The notes below the pieces were generated by a model. That model saw only the letters and a program-made list of their open reading frames with translations, was not told the DNA's origin and searched no databases. From positions 19,340 through 83,339 of the forward strand of contig CALUBX010000001.1 of the NCBI GenBank assembly GCA_943914405.1: 64,000 nt of DNA, written 5' to 3'. Of the stretch, positions 9,263-16,828 are shown in pieces. The position numbers were made by a program, and so were the translations under genes. Every line of letters starts with the position of its first letter. The stretch's first letter is position 1. The stretch comes from an uncultured Hyphomicrobiales bacterium. Its GTDB lineage: Bacteria; Pseudomonadota; Alphaproteobacteria; Rhizobiales; Rhizobiaceae.

Positions 9263-9679
9263 ATGACGCTGATTCTGCTTGCCATCTCCCTGACGATCAC
9301 GCTCTGCGTCATCGCCTACAATTTCGCAATCTACGCTTTGCCCTTCATGGTCGGGCTGACCGCCTTCCAATATGTCTATGGAATGGAAGCCGGCTTCCTG
9401 ATGTCGGGCTTCGCCGCCATCGGCACGGCGGTGCTTTCTGTGGCGCTGGTCATTGCCGTCGTGGGCTTTGCCAAGAACCCGGCTTTGCGCCTGACCGCGC
9501 TCGCCATATTCGCAATCCCGGCAACCATCGCTGGCTATGCGCTCGTTCACGGTGTCACGAAGAATTTTATCGATTCGACGATCGCCTTGAACCTGCTCGG
9601 TGGCGCCGGTGGCCTGTTCATCGGCATCGCGGCGATGCTCGATCTCAACGCGCTCGGCACGGCAGTTCTCTCACGCTGA
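9263..9679 (+). CDS. Small membrane protein of unknown function
   Basis: The 138-residue protein begins at ATG 9263 with GGAGG five bases upstream. It is almost entirely hydrophobic, with about four predicted membrane segments (around 3-25, 45-70, 75-95 and 105-130) and no recognisable catalytic motif. The frame extends 30 nt further upstream, but the ribosome site favours 9263. It stands alone between two terminator-bounded units. I do not recognise the family. Confidence 0.65.
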   Translation: MTLILLAISLTITLCVIAYNFAIYALPFMVGLTAFQYVYGMEAGFLMSGFAAIGTAVLSVALVIAVVGFAKNPALRLTALAIFAIPATIAGYALVHGVTKNFIDSTIALNLLGGAGGLFIGIAAMLDLNALGTAVLSR

Positions 9680-10331
9680 TGCGGCCTCGACCTACCGCTC
9701 CATGGAAAACCTGTGGTGGCTTAGGCCATCGTGCCTTCGGCTCCGCTTAGAGCGGGACGATTGAGTCAGCGCCGTGGTGGCCGTCATCTTCGGTCTGCTT
9801 GGCCCGGCTCTGGAAGCCGATCATCGGATGGTGATCCCATGCGCTGAATTGTGGTCACCTCCGTTGCGGTTGGTCCGCTTCGTATAGCGAGGCAGCCGTG
9901 AGCACCTTCATATTGCCGTCTCGCAATGCTGCTGGGCGTACCTTCAGACGCCGAGGCGGGAACAGTGCCAAGTACCTGCGGCCCGATAGCCGTCCTTGTC
10001 CCGATCTGCCTTCCGGCGGACGGAGCGCGGTGGCCGGTGAAGGGTTCCTTCGGATATGCTTGGCGTGTGAGGGTTTCGGCACAGAGCCTGTCAGGGTGCT
10101 ATTGCCAGCAAGGACGATGGTTCTGCTGCGCATCCCCGTTTGTGCTCTCAAAGGCACCAATCCCTCCGACTGACTGATCCCCTAAGACCGTTCGGTTTCT
10201 GACCGCAACCCGCGCGGCTCCGGACCGAGTTGGCGCAAGCGCCTGCCCGCCCCACTCCGGGCCTTACGGGTCAAGCTGCCGCTTAAAAGCGTCAGTGCAG
10301 GCATCTCCCGACGGCCTTGGCCGGGTCTCGT
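9680..10331. other. Gene-free stretch upstream of ssb
   Basis: About 650 bases with only short overlapping open frames that have no ribosome sites or recognisable similarity. It presumably contains the ssb promoter, but I could not identify a convincing -35/-10 pair. Confidence 0.4.
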
Positions 10332-10350
10332 CGGAGGGATGGTCCCTCCG
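10332..10350 (+). promoter_or_regulatory. Perfect hairpin in the ssb leader
   Basis: CGGAGGGA/TCCCTCCG with loop TGG, ending 21 nt before the ssb start and just ahead of its GGAG ribosome site. The left arm carries GGAGGG, so folding would hide a purine-rich segment. A translational or attenuation role is possible. Confidence 0.5.
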
Positions 10351-10371
10351 AGGAGCAACGGAGATACGAAA

Positions 10372-10773
10372 ATGCAGAACATCGTCATTCTTGCCGGCAA
10401 CATCGGCCAGGCCCCCGAAACCCGCAACACTCATGGCGGCACCAGCATCACCCACTTCACCTTGGCAACATCACGCCCCCGCTATTCGGAAGGCAAGGTG
10501 GTCCGGGACAAGGACGGCTACCGGGTCCAGGACACCGAATGGCACCGTATCACCGCCTTCAACGGCCTCGGCAAGACGATCCAGCAGCATTGCGAGAAGG
10601 GCATGAAGGTTCTGGTTCGCGGCCGCATCCACTATACGAAATGGACCGATCGCGACGGCGTCGATCGCTACAGCACGGAGATCATCGCCGAGACGGTGGA
10701 CTTCCTGAGCCGAGCGAGGCAGACCGAAAACGAGGACGGTCAGTTCATCGACGACAGCGACATCCCGTTCTGA
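10372..10773 (+). CDS. ssb: Single-stranded DNA-binding protein
   Basis: A 133-residue protein starting at ATG 10372 (GGAGATACGAAA precedes it). The OB-fold core is clear: MQNIVILAGNIGQAPETR, EWHRITAFNGLGKTIQQ, GMKVLVRGRIHYTKW and YSTEIIAETVDFL. It ends in the acidic tip DDSDIPF that docks SSB partner proteins. It is shorter than chromosomal SSB, as usual for plasmid/ICE copies that coat transferred single-stranded DNA. A G-C hairpin with a T-run follows the gene. Confidence 0.93.
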   Translation: MQNIVILAGNIGQAPETRNTHGGTSITHFTLATSRPRYSEGKVVRDKDGYRVQDTEWHRITAFNGLGKTIQQHCEKGMKVLVRGRIHYTKWTDRDGVDRYSTEIIAETVDFLSRARQTENEDGQFIDDSDIPF

Positions 10774-10787
10774 GCGGTGGCCAGAGG

Positions 10788-10813
10788 CCCGGCGGCGCAA
10801 GCCGCCGGGTTTT
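10788..10813 (+). terminator. Intrinsic terminator after ssb
   Basis: Perfect 9-bp stem CCCGGCGGC/GCCGCCGGG with loop GCAA, immediately followed by TTTT, 14 nt after the ssb stop. Confidence 0.85.
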
Positions 10814-11236
10814 CCCATGTTCGCATCATATCGTGATCGCTGTTTGCTTGCCCTGGTGTGGCCGAGCCGAGGCCTCCATCCGGCTCGGGCGAACGGGAAC
10901 AGCTTGATCCGGCCCAGTCATATTCGGCGGCGGGCATCACGCAACCGTCGCCAATGGCGCAAGGATAATCGAGACCATCAGGGTGGCGCCGTCGGCAGGC
11001 TCGAACATCCGGCAATGCAGGGATTTCCGGCTCACGTCAGCGCGCACTGCCCCGCTCTTTGAGACGCAACCTTGGTTTCAATCCCGGCCTTCCACGATCA
11101 ACCCATGAAGGGTCGGACTATGCGAAGCATGCCGCCGCGCGAGGCTTCGCCTCGGCGGTGATCGCGGCCGGGACCAAAACACATCGGGCGCCTGTCGAGC
11201 GGGGAATGGTCTCCGCCTCCAAACAGGAGCCGGAAA
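10814..11236. other. Gene-free stretch after ssb
   Basis: About 420 bases without a frame I can support on either strand and without an obvious repeat. It ends with the ribosome site of the small gene at 11237. Confidence 0.4.
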
Positions 11237-11401
11237 ATGTCCCTTGCAGATGCCCACGCCTTCGCCTTCAGCCTCGCCGCCACCCTGATGGTCACGATCG
11301 TTGTCTTCCGCGCCGGCGACGGCACGCTCAGCGTGATGCCCGCCGCCGAATACGACGGAGAAGACGATACCATCATCAAGGAGATAGACCCGTTCGCTTG
11401 A
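11237..11401 (+). CDS. Small hypothetical protein (54 residues)
   Basis: ATG 11237 is preceded by AGGAG with a 7-nt gap. The product has a hydrophobic N-terminal segment (AFAFSLAATLMVTIVVF, about residues 8-24) and an acidic tail (EYDGEDDTIIKEIDPFA). It may be a single-pass membrane peptide. Good ribosome site, a clean stop and codon choice like its neighbours support it, but no family is recognised. Confidence 0.5.
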   Translation: MSLADAHAFAFSLAATLMVTIVVFRAGDGTLSVMPAAEYDGEDDTIIKEIDPFA

Positions 11402-11494
11402 ACCGGGCGGCGTTTACCGAAACCGAATCAGTTCGCGGCCGTACGCCGGATTCGCTGAATCAAATAGGGTTTTTGCTGGAGTTTCACAGCAAGA

Positions 11495-11511
11495 ACGACT
11501 AAAATAGTCGT
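11495..11511. promoter_or_regulatory. Palindrome upstream of the XRE regulator
   Basis: ACGACTA-AAA-TAGTCGT, perfect 7-bp arms, 42 nt before the regulator's start codon. It is a plausible operator for the adjacent XRE protein. Confidence 0.55.
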
Positions 11512-11542
11512 AGTTTTGGAATGTGCGTAGGTCCATGTGGGA

Positions 11543-11562
11543 GGTGATCATGCATGATCACC
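11543..11562. promoter_or_regulatory. 20-bp perfect palindrome over the start of the XRE gene
   Basis: GGTGATCATGCATGATCACC reads the same on both strands. It covers part of the GGGAGG ribosome site (11539-11544) and the start codon (11554). Protein binding or RNA folding here would block initiation. Confidence 0.6.
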
Positions 11563-11790
11563 GCCCGACAATCTCGGGCCGCGCGCGCGTTGCTTGGTTG
11601 GACGCAGGAGACGCTCGCCGACAAGGCCCGTGTATCATTGACCGCCCTCAAACGCCTCGAATCCGAAAGCGGCTTCGAGGTATACGAGACCACGCGCGAT
11701 CAGGTTCGTCGGTCTTTCGAAGACAATGGCATCGTCTTCCTCAATTCCGATCGTGGTGTGGGAGTTATGCTTGTTCGCGAGATGCTCTAA
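11554..11790 (+). CDS. Small XRE-type HTH regulator (QseC-like)
   Basis: A 78-residue protein. Residues 3-40 form an XRE helix-turn-helix (QSRAARALLGWTQETLADKA, SLTALKRLES). The tail (VRRSFEDNGIVFLNSDRGVGVMLVRE) is typical of short alphaproteobacterial XRE repressors. Two palindromes lie at and just before its start. It is followed by a small DUF2285-type gene, then a split DUF2285 activator and an AlpA-like gene. That order recalls the qseC/qseM/fseA/rdfS excision-control circuit of ICEMlSymR7A, so a QseC-like repressor role is inferred. The HTH call is firm. Confidence 0.82.
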   Translation: MITARQSRAARALLGWTQETLADKARVSLTALKRLESESGFEVYETTRDQVRRSFEDNGIVFLNSDRGVGVMLVREML

Positions 11791-11903
11791 TCCTGTCCCG
11801 ACTGTATGGAGGCGCCGTATTCGCGGCTTCCACCTCTGTTTTGCCATCACAAATCCGTTAACAAGCACCAATACCTTGGATAGGATTCAGTAGTGGGGAT
11901 CGT

Positions 11904-12167
11904 GTGACCAAAAACTTGCTCATGGACCATCCGCCGGCTGACGCGGAGCTCACCGCCTACGACCGGGCGCATCTAAAGCTGTATCTGCGTCTTCTCGATG
12001 CGGATGCCGATGGCGCGGATTGGCAGGAGGTTGCCGAGTTGGTCTTGCGCCTCGATCCCAGGAAAGACGCAGAACGCGCTCATCAAATCTACGCCTCGCA
12101 TCTGGCTCGGGCGAAGTGGATGGTCGAGCAGGGCTATTCCGGCCTGATACGCGCCGCCCTTCACTGA
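11904..12167 (+). CDS. Small DUF2285-family protein (QseM-like antiactivator candidate)
   Basis: An 87-residue protein. GTG 11904, with GGGGAT just upstream, fits better than ATG 11922, which lacks a ribosome site. The core, from LTAYDRAHLKLYLRLLDADA to YASHLARAKWMVEQGY, belongs to the small DUF2285-related proteins found on proteobacterial ICEs. In ICEMlSymR7A a protein of this size and family (QseM) binds and blocks the activators TraR and FseA. Position between an XRE regulator and the FseA-like gene supports that role here, but it is inference. Confidence 0.75.
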   Translation: MTKNLLMDHPPADAELTAYDRAHLKLYLRLLDADADGADWQEVAELVLRLDPRKDAERAHQIYASHLARAKWMVEQGYSGLIRAALH

Positions 12168-12294
12168 CCTTCGATCCAGGTGGTGCAGAACCCGCATCAC
12201 GTTACGCTACCTTCGTTGTTCCCAAAACAAAAGCAACTTGAGATCGTAACCCTTGCATTGCCCACAGTCGTAAAGCGTATGTGGAGGTCAGGGG

Positions 12295-13057
12295 ATGCCT
12301 GAACAACATGACTGGCGGACCGACGCCGACTATGACTTTATCGATCGATTGACAACGTCCGAGCTTGCTTGGGAATTCCTTCGGCGAAACGAGGATTACC
12401 GGAAAGCCTACGAGAGCCTCGCTGCGCGCGGGCAGCTTGATAGCGATCAGGCTCGCGCCGTCGCCGAACAATGGGGGTTGTGCTTTCGCCGCCGATCCCC
12501 AGCACACAGCACTCGATCATCCTATCTTCTGGACCCCGAATGCCGACCCTGGGGCAATTCTGCTCCACAGGATGTCCCTCGCTCCAGGCGATTCCGCCGC
12601 TGCTGAGGATTTCATCCGCGCGCACCCCTTTGACCGCATCGATGCTCTCCATCTGCGAATCGACGTTGCCGGTGAACGCCTTGAAATCACCCGTATCGAT
12701 GCCCCATCCGACGGTATCCTCGTCGCTGTTCTGATCCTCGATGCCGCCGCGTTGGATCGGCTTCATGCGCTGAGCCGGTTTTGCGCGATGCTGTTTCGCC
12801 GTCGTGTCCCCACAGACATACGGCTGACGTCGCAACGCCGGCGGCGTATCCGCCAGATGCTGCGCGCATACGACGCTCGCCTGGACGGTGCGACTTACCG
12901 CGAAATCGCAATCGCCATCTATGGTGATGCGCGTATCGCCGCCGAACCATGGAAAACATCCTCTCTGCGCGATGCCGTCATAGGGCTCGTCGAAGGTAGT
13001 TTCGCCATGACCAGCGGCGGCTATCTCCAATTGCTGCGTCACCGTCATCGATCCTAA
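12295..13057 (+). CDS. DUF2285 excision activator, two frames joined by a +1 shift (FseA-like)
   Basis: The first part starts at ATG 12295 (GGAGG upstream) and encodes MPEQHDWRTDADYDFIDRL... to AVAEQWG. The conserved continuation FAADPQHTALDHPIFW and the whole DUF2285 domain lie in the next frame and end at 13057. Skipping one base near 12473-12480 (run of five G, then TTGTGC) joins them as WG-x-AFAADP and gives 253 residues. Left unshifted, the first frame stops at 12606. In ICEMlSymR7A, msi172 and msi171 are fused by a programmed +1 ribosomal frameshift into FseA, the activator of the excisionase gene rdfS. Here an AlpA/RdfS-like gene follows directly. A mutation or sequencing error in the G run is the alternative. 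Confidence 0.75.
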
Positions 13058-13196
13058 CTGTTTCTGGCGAGTCGGGGGGTGGGGATTTTCGTCCCCCTTT
13101 GTTTCCCATCCCCCCAAAAGGTTTCCCTCCGCCACCGTGGTCGCCGTCCGCCGCTGATCCGCAGCGGCCGCCCGTAACCCCACGGAGGCTCGCCCC

Positions 13197-13478
13197 ATGC
13201 GACCCGATCTCGCCGTTTTGCCGCCGCGCTACCTGCGCACCAAGGAAGCCGCCGAATTCCTCAGCCTGTCCGCCCGCACCCTTGAGAAGCATCGGACCTA
13301 CGGCACAGGACCGGCCTATCGCAAACTTGGCGGTCGCGTCGTCTATGCCGTGGACGATCTCGAAGCCTGGGCCGAGCGCGGCGCCGTCACCTCGACCTCC
13401 GATCCGCGCGGCCAGGTGCTGCCGGCGAAGCGCCAGACGCTCCCCGCCGTTCCGCAGCCCGGCCGCTATGCACGCTGA
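13197..13478 (+). CDS. AlpA-like HTH protein, probable excisionase/RdfS-type factor
   Basis: A 93-residue protein with a MerR/AlpA-type winged HTH (RYLRTKEAAEFLSLSARTLEKHR ... YRKLGGRVVYAVDDLEAWAERG, split here for brevity) and a basic tail. CACGGAGG precedes the start. In related ICEs the gene at this position, RdfS, is the recombination directionality factor that drives excision and is switched on by FseA. The split DUF2285 activator directly upstream fits. It also heads the replication/transfer gene cluster, so it may double as a transcription factor. Confidence 0.8.
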   Translation: MRPDLAVLPPRYLRTKEAAEFLSLSARTLEKHRTYGTGPAYRKLGGRVVYAVDDLEAWAERGAVTSTSDPRGQVLPAKRQTLPAVPQPGRYAR

Positions 13479-13496
13479 TCGCGGCCGGTTTTTCGA

Positions 13497-14672
13497 ATGG
13501 CGGCGCGGCATAGGTCCCTCTCGGAGCGCGGGCAGCTCGATCTGTTCCGGGCGCTCCCCGGCGACTTCGCGCCAAGAGACGCGCAGGATCTCATGGCCTA
13601 TCCCTTCTTCTCCCTCTCCAAGACCCATCGCGTCGCGCCGATTGATTTCGTCGCCGGCAATGTGACGATCCGGGTCGAGGCCGTCCCCGATCACGGCATG
13701 GCGACCATCTGGGACGCTGACATCCTGATCTGGGCGGCAAGCCAGATCGTCGAAGCCCGCGACACCGGACTTCGCACCTCCAGGCTGATGGCCGCCACCC
13801 CTTACGAAATCCTCTCCTATGTCGGGCGCGGCACCAGCGCGCGCGACTATCAGCGCCTCAAGGCCGCGCTCGACCGGCTGCAGTCGACCACGGTCTCCAC
13901 CTCGATCCGCCAGACGGCCGAGGGCCGCCGCCATCGCTTCTCGTGGATCAACGAGTGGCAGGAGCGCACCGACCGCAACGGCCGCCCCGAGGGCATCGAG
14001 ATGATCGTGCCGGACTGGTTCTACCAGGCCGTCCTTGATGACGCGCTGGTGCTCACCATCGACCGGGCCTATTTCGATCTGACCGGCGGCCTCGACCGTT
14101 GGCTCTACCGCATCGTGCGCAAGCACGGCGGCCGCCAGCGCGACGGTTGGCGTTTCGACTTCCGCCATCTTCACCAGAAATCCGGCAGCCTGTCGCCGTT
14201 CAAGCGCTTTGCCTTCGAGCTGCGCGACATCATCCGGCGCCAACCTCTGCCCGGCTACACGCTCTTCCTCGAAGCAGAGATCGGTGGGCGGATGCTACTC
14301 GCTTTCGAGCCAGCCGCGCCCTGTGGAAAACCTGTGGACGGCCTCGTGCTATCGGGAACCCGGACTATCGTGCTATCGGGAACCGGAGGCTCGTGCTATC
14401 AGGAACCCAAACAGGGTGTAACGCACAGAAATCAAACACGAAATCGCGCCCTTAACTTAGAGTCTAACCAAGAAACTAACCTTAAAGAGCGCGCGCGCGA
14501 TGTGGAAAACCTCATCCGCGACGCCGCCAGAAGCCTCAGCACAGCCGCGAAGACGAGCATTCCGGTCACGCCATCCGCGCGCCCAGCGGCTCCCGATCAC
14601 GCTGACACGGCTGCATCCGTCGATCCCGAAACACCTGGACTTCCTCTCGATCCGCCGGGAGGAAGCCGATGA
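13497..14672 (+). CDS. repA: Replication initiator protein A (RPA family)
   Basis: The 391-residue product matches the RPA replication initiator family: the N-terminal block ERGQLDLFRALPGDFAPRD, FSLSKTHRVAPIDF, a winged-helix region around YEILSYVGRGTSARDYQRLK, and FELRDIIRRQPLPGY. The C-terminal 100 residues are low complexity and are encoded partly by iteron-like DNA repeats. The stop overlaps parA (ATGA). Together with parA and a ParG-like gene it gives the element plasmid-like maintenance when excised, or identifies it as a plasmid. Confidence 0.88.
   Translation: MAARHRSLSERGQLDLFRALPGDFAPRDAQDLMAYPFFSLSKTHRVAPIDFVAGNVTIRVEAVPDHGMATIWDADILIWAASQIVEARDTGLRTSRLMAATPYEILSYVGRGTSARDYQRLKAALDRLQSTTVSTSIRQTAEGRRHRFSWINEWQERTDRNGRPEGIEMIVPDWFYQAVLDDALVLTIDRAYFDLTGGLDRWLYRIVRKHGGRQRDGWRFDFRHLHQKSGSLSPFKRFAFELRDIIRRQPLPGYTLFLEAEIGGRMLLAFEPAAPCGKPVDGLVLSGTRTIVLSGTGGSCYQEPKQGVTHRNQTRNRALNLESNQETNLKERARDVENLIRDAARSLSTAAKTSIPVTPSARPAAPDHADTAASVDPETPGLPLDPPGGSR
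14344..14407 (+). repeat. Three iteron-like direct repeats inside repA
   Basis: TCGTGCTATCGGGAACC occurs at 14344-14360 and 14368-14384, with one mismatch (TCGTGCTATCAGGAACC) at 14391-14407. Start-to-start spacing is 24 and 23 bp, close to two helical turns. Because the spacings are not both multiples of three, the repeats are conserved as DNA and not as peptide. They are probable RepA-binding sites, hence a candidate origin or autoregulatory site. Confidence 0.75.
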
Positions 14673-15322
14673 TCGTCGCGTTCCTCAATCAGAAGGGCGG
14701 CGTCGGCAAGACCACGCTGGCGCTGAACCTCGCCGGAGAATGGGCAGCGCGCGGCAAGCGCGTCACCCTGATCGATGCCGATCCGCAGGGCTCGGCGCTC
14801 GACTGGTCACAGCAACGCAGTCGTGAGGGCCTTCCCCGCCTGTTCGGCGTCGTCGGCCTGGCGCGTGACACGCTGCATCGCGAGGCGCCCGAACTCGCCC
14901 GCGACGTCGATCATGTCGTGATCGACGGACCGCCGCGTGTCGCCGGGCTCATGCGCTCGGCGCTCCTCGCTGCCGACCTCGTGCTGATCCCGGTGCAGCC
15001 ATCACCGCTCGACGGTTGGGCCTCTGCCGAGATGCTGGCGCTGCTCTCCGAGGCGCGCATCTACCGGCCGGAGCTGGCCGCGCGCTTCGTGCTCAACCGC
15101 TGCGGCGCCCGCACCGTGCTGGCGCGTGAGACGGCCGAGACGCTAGCCGATCACGATCCGCCGGTGCTTATCAACACCATCGGCCAGCGCATCGCCTTTG
15201 CGGTTGCGGCGCAGTCCGGCCGCCTCGCGTCCGAGCTCGACGACGACACGCCCGCCGCGCGCGAGATCGCGACGCTGGCCGACGAAATCGGCCGGCTGTG
15301 CGTCGGGAGGATCGCGTCATGA
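14669..15322 (+). CDS. parA: ParA-family partition ATPase
   Basis: A 217-residue ATPase with the deviant Walker A KGGVGKT at residues 9-15, the A' motif LIDADPQGSALDW and Walker B VVIDGPP. It lacks an N-terminal HTH, so it is a short ParF/type Ib-like ParA. Such ATPases work with a small ribbon-helix-helix centromere-binding protein, and a candidate lies at 16059. It overlaps repA by four bases and the methyltransferase start by four. Confidence 0.92.
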   Translation: MIVAFLNQKGGVGKTTLALNLAGEWAARGKRVTLIDADPQGSALDWSQQRSREGLPRLFGVVGLARDTLHREAPELARDVDHVVIDGPPRVAGLMRSALLAADLVLIPVQPSPLDGWASAEMLALLSEARIYRPELAARFVLNRCGARTVLARETAETLADHDPPVLINTIGQRIAFAVAAQSGRLASELDDDTPAAREIATLADEIGRLCVGRIAS

Positions 15323-16062
15323 CGATCCTCACCGTCGACTGCCGCGACCTCATGCCGGCGCGCGGCCCGTTCGACATGATCCTCGCCGATCCGCCTTACG
15401 GCGACACCTCGCTCGCCTGGGATCGCCGCGTCGCCGGCTGGATCGCGTTTGCTCGCGCGGCGCTCACGCCCGCCGGTTCGCTCTGGGCGTTCGGCTCGCT
15501 GCGCCACTTCATGGCGACCGCCGACCAGTTCGCCAATGCCGGTCTGCAGCTCGCGCAGGAGGTGGTCTGGGAGAAGCAGAACGGATCGTCGTTCCATGCC
15601 GACCGCTTCAAGCGCGTGCATGAGCTAGCCGTTCAGTTCTACCCAGCCGAGACGGCGTGGCGTGACATCTACAACGACGTCCAAACCACGCCCGATGCGA
15701 TGGCGCGCACCGTGCGGCGCAAGCAGCGCCCGCCGCACACCGGCCATATCGATGCCGGCCACTATGTCAACCAGGACGGCGGGCCGCGCCTCATGCGCTC
15801 GGTCATCTACCTGCGCAATTGCCATGGCCGCGCCATCCATCCGACCGAGAAGCCGTCGGCGCTGCTGGAAATCCTGATCCGCACGAGCTGCCCGGAGGGC
15901 GGGCTTGTCAGCGACTGGTTCGCCGGATCGGGCGCGGCCGGGGAAGCCTGCCGGCTTGCCGGCCGGCGCTATCTCGGCTGCGAGATCGACGACGACATGG
16001 CGGAGAAGGCCCGCGCCCGGATCGCATCGGAGCTGCCGTTCGACGGGAGTGCCGCATCATGA
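15319..16062 (+). CDS. Orphan DNA methyltransferase (N4/N6, beta-type order)
   Basis: A 247-residue enzyme. The catalytic DPPY lies at residues 24-27 and the AdoMet-binding FAGSGAAGEA near residue 200. Catalysis before cofactor binding is the beta-class order of site-specific adenine/cytosine-N4 methyltransferases. The conserved HPTEKP segment precedes the cofactor motif. No restriction gene is nearby. It is embedded between parA and the ParG-like gene with ATGA overlaps, so it probably modifies element DNA for protection or regulation. Confidence 0.87.
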   Translation: MTILTVDCRDLMPARGPFDMILADPPYGDTSLAWDRRVAGWIAFARAALTPAGSLWAFGSLRHFMATADQFANAGLQLAQEVVWEKQNGSSFHADRFKRVHELAVQFYPAETAWRDIYNDVQTTPDAMARTVRRKQRPPHTGHIDAGHYVNQDGGPRLMRSVIYLRNCHGRAIHPTEKPSALLEILIRTSCPEGGLVSDWFAGSGAAGEACRLAGRRYLGCEIDDDMAEKARARIASELPFDGSAAS

Positions 16063-16310
16063 GCGAGCGCCCGCTCCGCAAAGGCTTCGCTTCCCGGCCT
16101 GCCGATCCCGAACAGTGGGTCAAGGCCGCGGATGCTCCCTCGCGCAACGGTGACGCCGCCGGTTTCACTGCGCGGCTAACCATCGACGTGACGCCCGACC
16201 TGCGCGGCAGGATCAAGATCACTGCCTTCCGGCGCGGCATCACCGTCGCCGACATGCTGCGCGACCTGTTCGCGCGCGAATTCCCCCCAACTGAAGGAAC
16301 CTCCTCATGA
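16059..16310 (+). CDS. Small ParG/RHH-like partition protein
   Basis: An 83-residue protein starting in the ATGA overlap. A flexible N-terminus is followed by a ribbon-helix-helix-like C-terminus (LTIDVTPDLRGRIKITAF then TVADMLRDLFAREFP). Size, layout and position behind a short parA fit a ParG/ParC-type centromere-binding adaptor. The methyltransferase separates the two partition genes. Identity is by architecture only. Confidence 0.7.
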   Translation: MSERPLRKGFASRPADPEQWVKAADAPSRNGDAAGFTARLTIDVTPDLRGRIKITAFRRGITVADMLRDLFAREFPPTEGTSS

Positions 16311-16828
16311 CCGGCAATGCGGCTCCCCGCTTGCGCGGCGGCCCATTGCCGTCCGCAGGCTCCAGCAACGACATGACCCATGTCGAGCTGACATGGATCG
16401 AGAAGAAGGTCGAATACTGGATCAGGTTCGGCCGGGAAGCCGGCGAACTGATCCTCGATCGCCGTCGGCGCGTCATCTCTTTCCGCCCGAACAGCACCTT
16501 CGCCTTCGCCCGCTGGGCGGCCAACGACTTCGGCACCGTCATTTCCCGCATCGACATCGTGCGCGCCATCGAGCCCGGCGAACCCTACCAGACGCTACCC
16601 TTCGTGCGTCCCGGCGGCGAAATCCTGCTCAAGATCGAAGGCTGGCCCAAGGTCGAGGACGTGCTGCGGCATGTCGATGCCATCGAACGCGCCGGCATCG
16701 ACGCCTGCGACGTCGCCCCCGATCACTGGCGTCATGTCGCCCAGCAGATGCAGGTCGGCGAGGCACCGCGATCCTACACGCCGGAACGCCATCAGGCATG
16801 GCTCAAACGGCGAGAGATCGAAAGATGA
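16307..16828 (+). CDS. DUF2840 protein
   Basis: A 173-residue protein. After a variable 22-residue lead it shows the DUF2840 core (THVELTWIEKKVEYWIRFG, FRPNSTFAFARWAANDFGTVISRIDIVRA, LLKIEGWPKVEDVLRHVDAIE). The family is a fixed companion of traF on rhizobial conjugative elements, with unknown function. Both ends overlap neighbours by four bases, so it belongs to the parA-traF transcript. An internal ATG just before THVEL is a possible alternative start. Confidence 0.85.
   Translation: MTGNAAPRLRGGPLPSAGSSNDMTHVELTWIEKKVEYWIRFGREAGELILDRRRRVISFRPNSTFAFARWAANDFGTVISRIDIVRAIEPGEPYQTLPFVRPGGEILLKIEGWPKVEDVLRHVDAIERAGIDACDVAPDHWRHVAQQMQVGEAPRSYTPERHQAWLKRREIER

Noticed and set aside
9855..10173. 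Overlapping frames on both strands before ssb
   Set aside because: No start signal, no protein-like composition and no recognisable family; the stretch is better described as non-coding.
12338..14243. Long leftward frames opposite the DUF2285 activator and repA
   Set aside because: They are antisense shadows of supported genes, with no ribosome site or domain.
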